NCBI GenBank assembly: GCA_930367205.1
Contig: CAKNEZ010000021.1
Coordinates: 62,001-126,000 of the forward strand
Origin: Acanthosoma haemorrhoidale
Taxonomy: Eukaryota > Arthropoda > Insecta > Hemiptera > Acanthosomatidae
Direction: 5' to 3'
DNA length: 64,000 bases
Below the pieces are notes generated by a model. It ran no database searches. It worked only from the letters and a program-made list of their open reading frames with translations, and was not told the DNA's origin. How positions within the stretch are numbered: position 1 is the first letter of the stretch; each line of letters opens with the position of its first letter. The translations under genes were made by a program, and so were the position numbers. Shown here piece by piece: positions 12,230 to 22,332 of the stretch.

Positions 12230-12339
12230 CCAGGTCCTGAATTTGAAGTTCTTGTGTCAGAGCAAGGAACGCCGAACTTGCATTCCTTTTGCTCACATGA
12301 CACTTTGATGTTTGAGATTTCTGGCTGGTTTCATTCATT

Positions 12340-12864
12340 TTTCTTTTCTTCCTAGCCCCTTTAAATTCACAGATAATTGTATACAATTATAGATCCTCAG
12401 GCGAATCTATTTACAAATTATTTTTGTATTTCGCGTAGCTTGGCTACATTATATACAGGTTTTGTTATTTTATAAAAATTATATAATGAATAAACGAGTA
12501 TAATGATATACATTATACGTGACTGGACTAAACTGACTAATAAAGGTGATGGGGCTCACCTTTTTGATCAACCTTAAAACTAACTAGCATACTAATTCTT
12601 AACCTAATTCTTCCCTGACAGTCTGTTGCCATCTATGCGGAAGGGGTGGTGAGGTCATAGTGTTAAAGACTGGGTTTGTCAGGTGCTGCAACGAGCCAAA
12701 AAATGTGTCTCCGGCGGATGAACTCACCCACCGACGGCACACCCAGCAGCGGGTGCAGATCAGCGTTTTTCAACCTCTAGAGAGGTATGTCGGACCACTT
12801 TTCGTATGATCCCATTCTGGAAATGTTGGAGACATTTGGCTGTATCGTCAGTCAAGTGGGTAAA
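12340..12864 (-). mobile_element. Jockey-type LINE, 3' fragment with ~31-bp target duplication
   Basis: The left flank 12309-12339 and right flank 12865-12895 are the same sequence (TGTTTGAGATTTCT...CATTCATT) with a few differences, a long target duplication that has aged. In between, on the minus strand, are the last ORF2 codons and the 3' UTR shared with copies at 21.5-22.3 and 45.0-45.7 kb, including the hairpin motif AGGTGAGCCCCATCACCT near 12546-12563. The coding part has stop codons, so it is dead. Confidence 0.85.
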
Positions 12865-13186
12865 TGTTTGAGATTTCTTGCTGCTTCCATTCATTAATGT
12901 TTAGTGAGATCTAATTCTGGGCTTTAAGAATAGCCTGTTTCGACGGGAGTGGGTCTCGCTTCAAATTCAATGTTAACGTTTTTGAAAAGAATGCCTTACT
13001 TGCATCAGTGTTCAGAGGGTTCTAGTGCATAAATTTGAGTTTCTCGAGTCAGGATAAGATGCTTGCATGCTGTGTTGATGTACTCCAATAGTTTCTGTAA
13101 TATTTTCGCCATTCCTGTCCCAATAAGTTCATTTTATACAATTGTCAAGTCCATTATCTATCTGCTTATGTAATTCCTACTAACCC
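12865..13186. other. Non-coding stretch
   Basis: I see no gene or recognised repeat beyond the right-hand target duplication at 12865-12895. Confidence 0.5.
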
Positions 13187-13267
13187 ATTATTATTATTAT
13201 TATTTGTTCCGGCATTTGTGCACCGCGGCCTCAGTGAGACCTATTGTGCGCCGTCCATGTCCCTGTC

Positions 13268-13858
13268 CTATATATGTGACAGGCCCACGGCCTTTGCAAA
13301 TCTGAGGATACTGAGTGGATCCATCAGTTCACATAGTTTGGGGTCTACAATGCGATCACTACCAAAGTGAAGGTATCGCCTTCTAGCTAGGTTATCACAG
13401 TCACATATTATGTGACGTGCCGTTTCTCCCTCTTTCTTGCAGAATCTGCAGATTGGTGATCCCACTATCCCCAAATTAAAGAGGTGTTTGTTTAACCGAC
13501 AGTGACCTGTATAGAGTCCTGTCACACTTTTGAGTGTCCACCTGTCCATTGATAGAAGTACTGAGCTTCTTTTCTTACAGGGTCCATCAAGAAACAGTTT
13601 CGAGTGTTCCTGTTTCTTAGTTTCTCTCCAAGAGAGTCTTGCCCTGTCCTCTAAAGCTAATTTTATACGCCTTTTAGCGTAGCTGAGGCTGATACCACAT
13701 ATGGGTTCAGGTGCAAGAGGTGTCTGTTCTGAGCCCACCCTTGCAAGGCCATCTGCCTTTTCATTGCCTGTGATGCCTGTGTGTCCTGGCACCCAGTCGA
13801 TTCTAACCTTATTGGCTAGCGAGAGTGTGTTTAGGTTGTTTTTACACTCCTCAACCAA
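13268..13858 (-). CDS. LOA ORF2, frameshifted C-terminal part (RNase H end and finger)
   Basis: This block continues ORF2 in another frame. It holds the end of RNase H (WVPGHTGITGNEKADGLAR) and the terminal Cys/His finger. The copy at 9.1-10.8 kb reads through the same point in one frame, with GTACCCAAACC there and GTACCAAACC here, so one C has been lost near 13958. The RNase H domain is therefore split and the enzyme of this copy is broken, although RT and endonuclease remain in one frame upstream. Confidence 0.88.
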   Translation of the reverse strand: MVEECKNNLNTLSLANKVRIDWVPGHTGITGNEKADGLARVGSEQTPLAPEPICGISLSYAKRRIKLALEDRARLSWRETKKQEHSKLFLDGPCKKRSSVLLSMDRWTLKSVTGLYTGHCRLNKHLFNLGIVGSPICRFCKKEGETARHIICDCDNLARRRYLHFGSDRIVDPKLCELMDPLSILRFAKAVGLSHI

Positions 13859-13950
13859 ATAAGATCTGGTCGTATAGCTTCTCAGGGCGCCAATGGCTGC
13901 CTGGCTATCCGTGAAAATTGTGATCAGTCTGTTTCTTACACCCTCCCCAA

Positions 13951-16900
13951 TTAAGGTTTGGTACAGACATTGATCGCCATCACTTCGGCCTGAAAGACCG
14001 AGGTGTGTCTACCTAAAGGAATAGAAATCCCAGATTCTGGTTTATCTTTCCTCCATATGCCGGCCCCTGATCCGTTTTCTGTTAGTGAGCCGTCTGTATA
14101 GCAATTAATCCCATTACACAGTTTATGTGGTTTGGTCTTTGTGTTTACCGCACAGTATAAGACGTCTGTGTGTTTCTTAACTTGTAGGTCAGAGTGCATT
14201 GCCAGCACCTCGTCCTCATCAATTCTTCTGAACAAGTTCCCATGCCCCATGTGGGTCATGACTTTGGATCTTGTTCCTGATTTCGCAAGTCTGTAAGCCA
14301 CGTTCAAGGCTTGCGCTTCTACTTCTATGTGCAGTGGATTCAAGTTCAATAAGACTTCCATTGCAGCAGTAGGAGTTGTACTCATGGCACCAGTAATCAT
14401 GAGACATGAAAGCCTCTGTAATTTGCCAAGCAAAGTTCTATTTTTACTAATGCTACCTCTGTGCCACCACACCATAGAGGCATAGAGCACCATTGGTCTC
14501 ACTGCTGCGGTATATAGCCAGAATAACATTCTGGGTTGTAGTCCCCAGGTCCTACCCACAGCCCTTTTACATGCATAGAGGCATCGTAGTGCCTTCATAG
14601 TAGTATTCCTGATGTGTTTAGACCAGTCCAATTTACTATCCAGAGTAACCCCTAGATGCTTTACCTCACTACAAATGCTTACCTGTGTCCCCCCTATATA
14701 GGGTGGTCTAACTATAGCATTTCTTTTGTTAGTGAAGATACAGAGATTTATCTTCTGGGGATTGATTCCTAAACCATTCTTTTCACACCAATCCCTCAAA
14801 AGATCCATCGATGCGGAAAGCAACTCAGAAATGGTTTCTGAGAACTTGCCCCCTATGAGCACAGCAATGTCATCAGCATATCCCTGTGCGTAGAACCCTG
14901 TAGAGTTTAGGTTTGTTAACAATGAGTCAACGACCAAACACCACAGTAATGGAGATAACACCCCTCCCTGTGGACATCCTCCCACTGGCTTCATCCACAG
15001 TTTGGTTTGTCCCAATTGTGATTGTAAAATCCTATTCTCTAGCATGGTGTTTATCCAGCTAGAGGCTAAGGAACTAATCTCCTTTCTTTCTAAGGCCGAT
15101 GCCATAGTGTTATAGAGTGTGCGATCAAAGGCACCTTCTATATCAACAAAGATGCCTACCATTATTTCTTTATGAACTAGGGATCTCTCAATCCTGGAAA
15201 CCAGGTGGTGGAGAGCAATTTCACAGGATTTTCCTGCCTGGTATGCGAATTGAGCGCTATGGAGCGGTCGTTCTACCAGTATTCCATCCCTAATATGTCT
15301 GTCTATGACCTTTTCCAAGGTCTTCATTAAAAATGAAGTCAGACATATTGGTCTGTAAGACTTGGGTTCGTCATAGGACTCTTTCCCAGGTTTTGGTATG
15401 TAACACACTTTTGCCATCCTCCAGCTTACTGGAATATAGCTCAGTGCCAAGCTTCCCCTTAACAAGGTAAGTATAAGGGGCCTAATTACTGGTAGGCCTT
15501 TTTGTAGCAAGGCTGGGAATATACCATCAATACCAGGTGATTTGAAGGGAGCAAAAGAATTAATTGCCCACTCCACTCTTGCAGAATTGATAATTTTATT
15601 TGCTTCTGCCCAGTTACCCTTGCAACTAGTGTGTTCACAGTTGGTAGGGTCATTATTAATCGTATCCATCAGTCCGCAGCCAGGAAAATGCGCGCGCGCC
15701 AGGGCACCGAGGGTTCCCTCCTCAGAATCCGTATAGCCCCCTCCCACCCTGACGGAGCCCAATACTCCCCTGTCAGACTGCTTGGATAAGATCCTATTTA
15801 CTCTAAACATGGAAGTTGTATCGTTTATTTCGCTACAAAATTTCTTCCACGCCCTTCTTTTAGCCTTTCTGACTTCTTTGTTATAATCAGTGAGTGCACG
15901 TTTATAAGTGTCCCATCTGCCTGATCTTTTGGCCGCGTTAAAGAGTTTACGTGTAAGAGCTCTTAACTTGCCAAGTTCATTGTTCCACCAGGGACAGTTC
16001 CTGTTGGATCTAACATTACATACAGTGTTATTACCAGTGTATGACTTAATTATTGCCTCAGTCAATTTTGAGTTTAAATGTTCCAAATGCCAGTTGCTAC
16101 TCACCACTCTAGGACAGCATTTGACCTCCTCCTCAAGCTGTGTATAGTAGGTTTCCCAGTTTGTAAGTTTGGGATTCCTATACTCGGCTTCGGACGTGAT
16201 GTTACCACTTAGATCAAATCTAATGTATCTATGATCTGAGCATGACTCTTCTTCAGAGACATGCCAGCCTTTAACCCTTAGGCTTATAGTGCGTGTGCTA
16301 AGGGTTATGTCAATGACCTCAGATCTAATTCTATTGTTAAAAGTGGCAATATTGCCTCTGTTTAGAATGTCTAGGTCATTACTAGTTATGTACTCTACTA
16401 AACACTCACCTCTCTGGTTGTTGTTCTTGCTCCCCCAGAGCTGATGGTGAGCGTTCGTGTCAAGCGATGCTATAAGCTCGCCCCTTAAGCCAGTCCCTTC
16501 CGTTAGCTTACTAAGTGCCTCGGTCGGGACTCCTTCTTCATATGGGAGGTAGACCGATGCAATCGTCAACCTCCCACCTTGATTTCCCTCGTTGAGGGCC
16601 ATTTGAGCTGCTGCTAAATCTCTAGAACAATATTGCCATAGAGGCAGCATTTTAAGACTGCTCTTATGCAGGATACAGGCTCTGGCACGCGCGGGCACAG
16701 AAATAATCTCATACCCACGCATCGCCAGCCCCCCCATCCTGCCCTTATACAGGTAAGGTTCTTGTATTAGAATAATATCAATATCCTTACCTCTCACATA
16801 CTGCTGCAGAACACCACATGCTGCAATACAGTGGTGCAGATTAATTTGCAGTAGCCTCACCACCATGATCAGTGCCCGCCGGCCCCCGGAGGGCCACCCC

Positions 16901-16992
16901 GAGGCAGACGCCGGGAGACAGCGCCAAACCCAGGCCCCCCCATCACAGAGTCCCAGACCCAGCGCGCCCCCGAGCCCCCGCCACGGGGCCAC
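13951..16992 (-). CDS. LOA ORF2: endonuclease and reverse transcriptase
   Basis: The 1013-codon frame starts with a Gly/Ala-rich stretch. The conserved protein probably begins near the internal Met at 16866 (MVVRLLQINLHH). The APE-type endonuclease shows the QEPYL block, LIASLDTNAHH and SDHRYI. The RT shows KPGKESYDEPKSYRPICL, the first catalytic Asp in FVDIEGAFD, GCPQGGVLSPLLW and GYADDIAVL with the paired Asp. RNase H begins with CYTDGSL and FQAEVMAI before the frame is lost near 13958. The enzyme nicks target DNA and copies the element RNA. The frame overlaps ORF1 by 50 nt, so translation may rely on reinitiation. Confidence 0.93.
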   Translation of the reverse strand: MAPWRGLGGALGLGLCDGGAWVWRCLPASASGWPSGGRRALIMVVRLLQINLHHCIAACGVLQQYVRGKDIDIILIQEPYLYKGRMGGLAMRGYEIISVPARARACILHKSSLKMLPLWQYCSRDLAAAQMALNEGNQGGRLTIASVYLPYEEGVPTEALSKLTEGTGLRGELIASLDTNAHHQLWGSKNNNQRGECLVEYITSNDLDILNRGNIATFNNRIRSEVIDITLSTRTISLRVKGWHVSEEESCSDHRYIRFDLSGNITSEAEYRNPKLTNWETYYTQLEEEVKCCPRVVSSNWHLEHLNSKLTEAIIKSYTGNNTVCNVRSNRNCPWWNNELGKLRALTRKLFNAAKRSGRWDTYKRALTDYNKEVRKAKRRAWKKFCSEINDTTSMFRVNRILSKQSDRGVLGSVRVGGGYTDSEEGTLGALARAHFPGCGLMDTINNDPTNCEHTSCKGNWAEANKIINSARVEWAINSFAPFKSPGIDGIFPALLQKGLPVIRPLILTLLRGSLALSYIPVSWRMAKVCYIPKPGKESYDEPKSYRPICLTSFLMKTLEKVIDRHIRDGILVERPLHSAQFAYQAGKSCEIALHHLVSRIERSLVHKEIMVGIFVDIEGAFDRTLYNTMASALERKEISSLASSWINTMLENRILQSQLGQTKLWMKPVGGCPQGGVLSPLLWCLVVDSLLTNLNSTGFYAQGYADDIAVLIGGKFSETISELLSASMDLLRDWCEKNGLGINPQKINLCIFTNKRNAIVRPPYIGGTQVSICSEVKHLGVTLDSKLDWSKHIRNTTMKALRCLYACKRAVGRTWGLQPRMLFWLYTAAVRPMVLYASMVWWHRGSISKNRTLLGKLQRLSCLMITGAMSTTPTAAMEVLLNLNPLHIEVEAQALNVAYRLAKSGTRSKVMTHMGHGNLFRRIDEDEVLAMHSDLQVKKHTDVLYCAVNTKTKPHKLCNGINCYTDGSLTENGSGAGIWRKDKPESGISIPLGRHTSVFQAEVMAINVCTKP

Positions 16993-18142
16993 CCCCCGCA
17001 GCCGCCATATTCATCGCCTTGGGGCCATCCTTTGGAGTTGGCAAATTCGTCGTAGCGATCCCCTTCAACTCCTCCACCTCAGGATCGCTCCTTGCCTCCT
17101 CCACCTTATCAGCCGCCTTCCTCTCCTGTACTGCTTTTAGCGGCTTCTTCTTATCCAATACCCTGAGAGCGACCTTAGTGAACCCATAGTTCAGCTTAAG
17201 CTTCCGCTTCTCAAGGTATTCCATGCTAGTCTCTGGGGCAGACAGGATCGCAAAGAAGCCATGCTTCTCCACCTTGGTGCCCAGGAGTCTCCATAATCCG
17301 ATATCAGGTACCCTAGAGTTTTGGGTCCTGATCCTCTTCATGAACTGTCCTTCCAGAGGCATTTCTCCTGTAATGAAGGTTCCTACCTTCACGGTTTTAT
17401 GAAGCTCCTCCACCTTTCCTACGCGGAGCTCCAGATCCCCACTCATGTTAAAATTGGGTACTATAATCGACAACCAGTCCTTGGTCTCCTGGTTGTCGCA
17501 GATTATGACACAGGCTCCCACATGTGGGTAAATTCCGCTGAATTCAGCCTGTGTCCCTTTCTCTTCTTCCAGCTGATCGACAAATTTCATCAGCTGGACC
17601 TTCATTTCCTCACAATTCTCCTTCGTCAGCTGAGTGGACGGATATCCACTAGGGATAATCGCCACCCTGCTTCCTCCGGCAGCAATCGCGTAGGATGCAA
17701 TGCTAGCATCCCCACCCCTATACCTCTTTGCCATAGGCGCAGAGGTACCGGGTGAGGACCTAATCCTTTTCTCTGGAGCGCACCCAGACCCTGCCGTATT
17801 CCCGGACCCCGAAGGTCCTGGAAGTCCGGCCGGATCCTCAGGTGGCCCTCCAGCCAACATTGCCCTCCTCCACTTCTTCCTCTGGGCTCCAGAGAACTTG
17901 TGCTTGGAGGTCTCGCCTACATCCTTGGATGCAGCGTCCCTACCAGGCGCCAAGCTCTCTTGCTCCATTACCGATTCGCTTACCTCCTCTACAAGCGTCG
18001 CAAGCGAGCTCATAGAGGCTTCGTCGTCCATTACCTCAGCGCCAAGGTCCATTGAAGGCCCTTGGGCTGAGTCCTCTCCGCTGATCAAGCTGACCAGCTC
18101 CTCCATATCTTCATTTTCATTGTTTTTTGTGCTGGTACTCAT
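16943..18142 (-). CDS. LOA ORF1 protein (DUF4780-like)
   Basis: The frame is open from 18238. I take the Met at 18142 (MSTSTKNNENED) as the start because the upstream codons lie in the 5' UTR-like part. The protein has an acidic, Ser-rich N-terminus, a basic Pro/Gly-rich linker, and a folded C-terminal half with motifs GIYPHVGACVIICDNQ and VPDIGLWRLLG. That half resembles the DUF4780-type domain found in ORF1 of insect LINEs. No CCHC knuckle is seen. The role is presumably RNA binding and particle formation. The frame is intact over ~400 codons. Confidence 0.85.
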   Translation of the reverse strand: MSTSTKNNENEDMEELVSLISGEDSAQGPSMDLGAEVMDDEASMSSLATLVEEVSESVMEQESLAPGRDAASKDVGETSKHKFSGAQRKKWRRAMLAGGPPEDPAGLPGPSGSGNTAGSGCAPEKRIRSSPGTSAPMAKRYRGGDASIASYAIAAGGSRVAIIPSGYPSTQLTKENCEEMKVQLMKFVDQLEEEKGTQAEFSGIYPHVGACVIICDNQETKDWLSIIVPNFNMSGDLELRVGKVEELHKTVKVGTFITGEMPLEGQFMKRIRTQNSRVPDIGLWRLLGTKVEKHGFFAILSAPETSMEYLEKRKLKLNYGFTKVALRVLDKKKPLKAVQERKAADKVEEARSDPEVEELKGIATTNLPTPKDGPKAMNMAAAGGGPVAGARGRAGSGTL

Positions 18143-18636
18143 TTTGTTCCCACGAATGCGGGGGAAGTTACTCTGCAGGTACTGCCCCCTCTCCCTGCAG
18201 AGGGCATTTAATACAATGGGGTGCGCCTGGTGCCCCAAGGGGGTCGATTAGAGACAGTGCATTTTTATACACCCCCTGCCATTCAGCCACAGCTCGAGCT
18301 CCTCTACACTTGGCTTGGGTGTTTAAGAGATCTCCACATGGATTCCATGGGGAGATCCCGCCTCTGTCGTCCGCGAGTCCATCGGACTCCCCAGGGGGTA
18401 CCACTTGGAGGTGACAGTAGGCGTTGGTAGGGATAGGTCAGACTGGGAGTTCACAAGCAGTGAGTAGGGCACTATTGCTTGATTCCTCCGCTACGAGTAA
18501 AGGAGACCCCCGCACCTGTCTCCCTCTCTAGTCTTTCCATTACCCTACCCATTTACCCCCCCTCCTGTTTTTTTATTCTCTAGGTGCAAAATAAATATAA
18601 TCATTATTATTGTAAAAATTACAATATCTAACCTTT

Positions 18637-19395
18637 GTCACCTCCAAGTGGTACCCCCTGGGGAGTCCGATGGACTCGCGGACGACAGAGGCGGGATCTC
18701 CCCATGGAATCCATGTGGAGATCTCTTAAACACCCAAGCCAAGTGTAGAGGAGCTCGAGCTGTGGCTGAATGGCAGGGGGTGTATAAAAATGCACTGTCT
18801 CTAATCGACCCCCTTGGGGCACCAGGCGCACCCCATTGTATTAAATGCCCTCTGCAGGGAGAGGGGGCAGTACCTGCAGAGTAACTTCCCCCGCATTCGT
18901 GGGAACAAAATGAGTACCAGCACAAAAAACAATGAAAATGAAGATATGGAGGAGCTGGTCAGCTTGATCAGCGGAGAGGACTCAGCCCAGGGGCCTTCAA
19001 TGGACCTTGGCGCTGAGGTAATGGACGACGAAGCCTCTATGAGCTCGCTTGCGACGCTTGTAGAGGAGGTAAGCGAATCGGTAATGGAGCAAGAGAGCTT
19101 GGCGCCTGGTAGGGACGCTGCATCCAAGGATGTAGGCGAGACCTCCAAGCACAAGTTCTCTGGAGCCCAGAGGAAGAAGTGGAGGAGGGCAATGTTGGCT
19201 GGAGGGCCACCTGAGGATCCGGCCGGACTTCCAGGACCTTCGGGGTCCGGGAATACGGCAGGGTCTGGGTGCGCTCCAGAGAAAAGGATTAGGTCCTCAC
19301 CCGGTACCTCTGCGCCTATGGCAAAGAGGCATAGGGGTGGGGATGCTAGCATTGCATCCTACGCGATTGCTGCCGGAGGAAGCAGGGTGGCGATT
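18637..19395 (+). mobile_element. LOA 5'-end fragment, inverted, head to head with the full copy
   Basis: 18637-19395 is the reverse complement of about 17655-18416, with almost no differences (one visible is CAT/TAT at the ...AAGAGGCATAGG site). It has the LINE 5' end and the first ~160 codons of ORF1 from ATG 18910, then stops abruptly at GTGGCGATT (19395). LINEs normally lose their 5' end, not their 3' end, so this is not an ordinary insertion. The 220-bp spacer between the two heads is unique here. Transcription across it would give a long hairpin RNA. Confidence 0.9.
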
Positions 19396-19494
19396 GGATC
19401 CACCATTAACTATCGCTGGTTCTAAAAGTGAATATAACTCTTCGAAACTCAATTTTATAAAATCGGTGATTTTGAAAATGGATTGACTTTTCAG
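19396..19494 (+). other. Putative intron end
   Basis: A short unique stretch joins the truncated LOA fragment to the acceptor TGACTTTTCAG before the next exon. Confidence 0.4.
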
Positions 19495-19615
19495 AGGACC
19501 CGACGATGGTCTCGACATCGATGACATGGACATCGAAGAAGGCTTGTCACCTAATTGCTTATTACCATTGGAATCTGACCTGGAAATCGATTTGTCTGAT
19601 ATTGAACCTTTATAA
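19495..19615 (+). CDS. Candidate last exon, acidic C-terminus (host gene)
   Basis: After the acceptor ACTTTTCAG, one base completes a codon and an open frame of 39 codons runs to TAA at 19613-19615. The peptide is strongly acidic and Leu-rich (DDGLDIDDMDIEEG ... ESDLEIDLSDIEPL), as in transactivation domains. Its phase fits the exon at 7810-7869. Codon use is balanced and the block is not part of any repeat seen in the window. I infer the C-terminus of a nuclear regulator but do not recognise the gene. The 3' UTR would lie downstream. Confidence 0.5.
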
Positions 19616-20892
19616 AAATATTGTTTTATTTCCATTTTATATTCTGCTAAGATTAGTGTTAGTATCCCTTAAAATTTTCAGCTCCGAGTCGTCCTTTTAT
19701 AGAACAAATTTAAGTTATTAAATATAAAACAACATCCATTGGGTTCGCCTGAAAAAAAAAAAATTAGACGTACAAAATGTATTGGTAACTTGGATAAAAT
19801 GCAAATTGCTATCAATTGACTGGATATAAAAAAAAATATAAGGATTTCAACTACTATTTTATTTTAATCATTCCTACTAAAATTTATTATCCATTTTTAT
19901 TATTGTTAGTTGTATCATAATAACCACTTAATTCCTATCATTATTTTAGTTTTGTCTTTTAAAAAAAAATTGTGTTCATGCAAATTTGTCCTTTTTTTTT
20001 TGTTGCTATTCACGAAATTAATTTTTATGAATGATAATTTAATTAGCTTATATTACTTATTCCTTTGATTGAACAAATTTCCAGGGTTATAAATGATAAA
20101 TTTTGTTTTCTGGGTTATAGAAAAGAGCAACAAAAAAAAAAAATTAGTAGACTTATAGAGATTAGTTTATGTTTAATGTAGCTAGTTATTTATTGAGTAC
20201 CTGGTTTGTTTCAAGATCGTTAAATGTAAACCATTTAGTTGTTTAGTACCATTCCTCCATTGAGAATATAATTAATTATGTATGTGTGGATTTTAAAAAT
20301 AACTGTTTCAATTAAGTAGCTTTATGATTTTTTTTTTAATTTGAATGATACAATAATTACTACTTGCTTATGATATCTTTTCAAAAATATCGAAATCATC
20401 GGTGAATCGATTATTACATATAATATCCAGACCAAAATTTATTAAGACATACTCTGAGAAAATTACTAATCTTTGGTTGTTGTTTTTTTTTTTTTTTTGT
20501 TAAACAAAAGAGTAATTATAAAATGCATAACGTCTGTCGAGAAAGCGCTCTTGTGCAGAATCCGTAATGACCAGTCGTAAAAATACTGTTATGGCGGATA
20601 ACCGTTCTTCATCTCGCCATCGTGTCTTTGGGCATAGAACTGTCTTAAATTTTTTTATTTTTTTTCTAATTTACATGTAAATATCTATGGCCTTTCAATA
20701 AGCAAGTTTCAAACTTTCAATGTTAATAATAATATGATAGGATATTAAGCTTCACTTGTGTTTACTTAGTTATCTATACCCTTAATTAGTGAAAAAAAAA
20801 AAGTATATTTGACTGCCACTTTTGTAATTAAATTGTTTCAGCCCTTTCTTCAATAGTACTTTAACAGTTTTTATTGATTTTTTATCAATTAG
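19616..20892. other. Putative 3' UTR and AT-rich intergenic DNA
   Basis: The stretch is AT-rich with many A and T runs. Around 20525-20640 base composition changes, with several CpG, and an ATG frame (MTSRKNTVMADNRSSSRHRVFGHRTV in two parts: 10 and 16 residues) opens near 20569. This could be a first exon, but no good donor follows. No other feature is visible. Confidence 0.35.
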
Positions 20893-20964
20893 GATTCTGA
20901 CGCTGGGAGCGGAAGGGCACAGTTCCCAAAAAATCCAAAACGACAAAGAGTTTCTCGAAGATGA
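20893..20964 (+). CDS. Weak candidate terminal exon, basic C-terminus
   Basis: After ATCAATTAG a frame of 23 codons runs to TGA at 20962-20964 and has a basic run (PKNPKRQRVSRR) like a nuclear localisation signal. AATAAA follows at 20981-20986. The splice acceptor is only moderate and the block is short, so it could be chance. It might belong to the gene ending at 19615 as an alternative end, or to a separate one. Confidence 0.25.
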   Translation, partial: DSDAGSGRAQFPKNPKRQRVSRR

Positions 20965-20986
20965 TTTTTATCTCATATAAAATAAA

Positions 20987-21499
20987 CTTGGTTATTTCAA
21001 GACTTTTTTTATTATTTTTATCTATCTACTTGTCTTTAGTTTCCTAATGGTTTATTTGTGACTTACTTGTATTCTTTTTTTTTTTTAAATAATAATATTA
21101 AGTACTTTCTGAAGTGTATTAGTAAGAAAAAAATTAATTTATGGCAATGTTAGTTTTTAATTGGTATTTTAGCTTAAGGGGTTTCGTTTTTGTTTTTTTT
21201 ATGTATTCCTATTAGATTATAGATTGTTTTTGTCGTTTAATTGTCATAAAAAAAGAAGTTCCTAGATTATAGTTTCATATATTATCATATGATGTTATAC
21301 TTAATTTCTAAGATCATTTTGTTTTTAGTTATAATGTATAATAAATAAATGGTGTTCGTGAAAATTTATGCATTTATTTTTGTTCCTAGGCACGATATTA
21401 ATTAATTTCATTTACAAACAATTGAGTTTAATACAATTATTAAAACAACAATAAGATAATTAAGTACAGCTTACTCATTACTCCCTTCTTTTTTTCTTC
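20987..21499. other. AT-rich non-coding stretch
   Basis: I see no gene or recognisable repeat. Confidence 0.5.
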
Positions 21500-22332
21500 A
21501 TAGCCCTTTTAAATTTACAGATAATTATAGATCCTCAGGCGAATCTATTTACAAATTATTTTTGTATTTCCTGTAGCGTCGCTACATTATATACAGGTTT
21601 TGCTATAAAAATTATATAATGATATACATTATACGTGACTGGACTAAACTGACTAATAAAGGTGATGGGGCTCACCTTTTTGATCAACCTTAACACTAAC
21701 TTACATACTAATTTTTAACCTAGTTTTTCCCCGACAGTCTGTTGCCTTCGATGCGAGAGGGGTGGTGGGGCCATAGTGTGAAACACTGGTGTTGGTCAGG
21801 TGCTGCAAATAGTCAAAAAGCATGATGTGTCTCCGGCGGATGAACTCACCCACCGATGGCACACCAAGCAACGGGTGCAGCTCAGCGTTCTTCAACCTCT
21901 CGAAAGAGGTATGTCGGACCACTTTTCGCATGATCCCATTCTGGAAATGTTGGAGACATTTGGCTGTATTGTCAGTAAAGTGGGTAAATAGCGGGGCACC
22001 GTACAGCAGAGCTGGCCGGAGGACACATTTATAGATCGTCAGTTTGAGACAAAGCGACAGGTTAGGTGAAGTTAGCAAGTGCGATAGCCGGTAAGACCTG
22101 TGTCGTACATTTTCTATTTTATTACTAAAATGAGTAGAGAAATGGAGATGCCTATCCATTTTCATACCCAGATAGTGCATTTAGAAAGCTGGCGAGTTCT
22201 CTTGCCCTCCTATACTATACAATTTCGGCAAGGATTTTTTCCCCTTTTGGAGGGAGAAGATTACGCAGTCGGTCTTCCCGGCGTTTACACTGATGGTTAG
22301 CATGCCCAGTCTGTCACTGATAACGTAATAAC
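21500..22332 (-). mobile_element. Jockey-type LINE, 5'-truncated copy
   Basis: On the minus strand the coding block 22180-21701 gives the RT thumb and C-terminus (MKMDRHLHFS, LRPALLYGAPLF, GVPSVGEFIRRRH). It is followed by the family 3' UTR with the hairpin AGGTGAGCCCCATCACC near 21660-21677. Coding remains also extend to about 22332. The end at CTTTTTTTCTTC near 21490 replaces the poly-A tail. The RT core and endonuclease are missing. The copy is closely related to those at 12.3 and 45.0 kb. Confidence 0.87.

Larger units (their letters stand above)
8493..12308 (-). repeat. Gypsy-LTR-derived repeat, copy 1 (split by a LOA LINE)
   Basis: 8493-9127 and 10798-12308 match the repeat at about 22.9-24.8 kb with high identity; the LOA insertion 9128-10797 separates them here. 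On the minus strand the 8.5-9.1 kb part matches the LTR-like sequence beside the Gypsy leader at 40.4-40.99 kb, including a TATATAGGC-type core and CA/GA microsatellite. No protein is encoded. The portion right of the LOA contains a 42-bp minisatellite and a ~130-bp repeat in three copies. Confidence 0.6.
13187..18416 (-). mobile_element. LOA-clade LINE, nearly full-length (5.2 kb)
   Basis: On the minus strand the element starts near 18416 (TGTCACCTCC), carries ORF1 and ORF2 that overlap slightly, and ends with a short 3' UTR and a (TAA)n tail at 13187-13205. All domains of an autonomous element are present. The only visible lesion is a 1-bp deletion in the RNase H part of ORF2. No convincing target duplication is seen at the two ends, possibly because of the rearrangement at its 5' end, where an inverted partial copy sits. 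Confidence 0.92.

Noticed and set aside
18127..18925. Several mirrored ORFs on both strands around the LOA 5' ends
   Set aside because: They are shadows of ORF1 and its UTR created by the inverted repeat.
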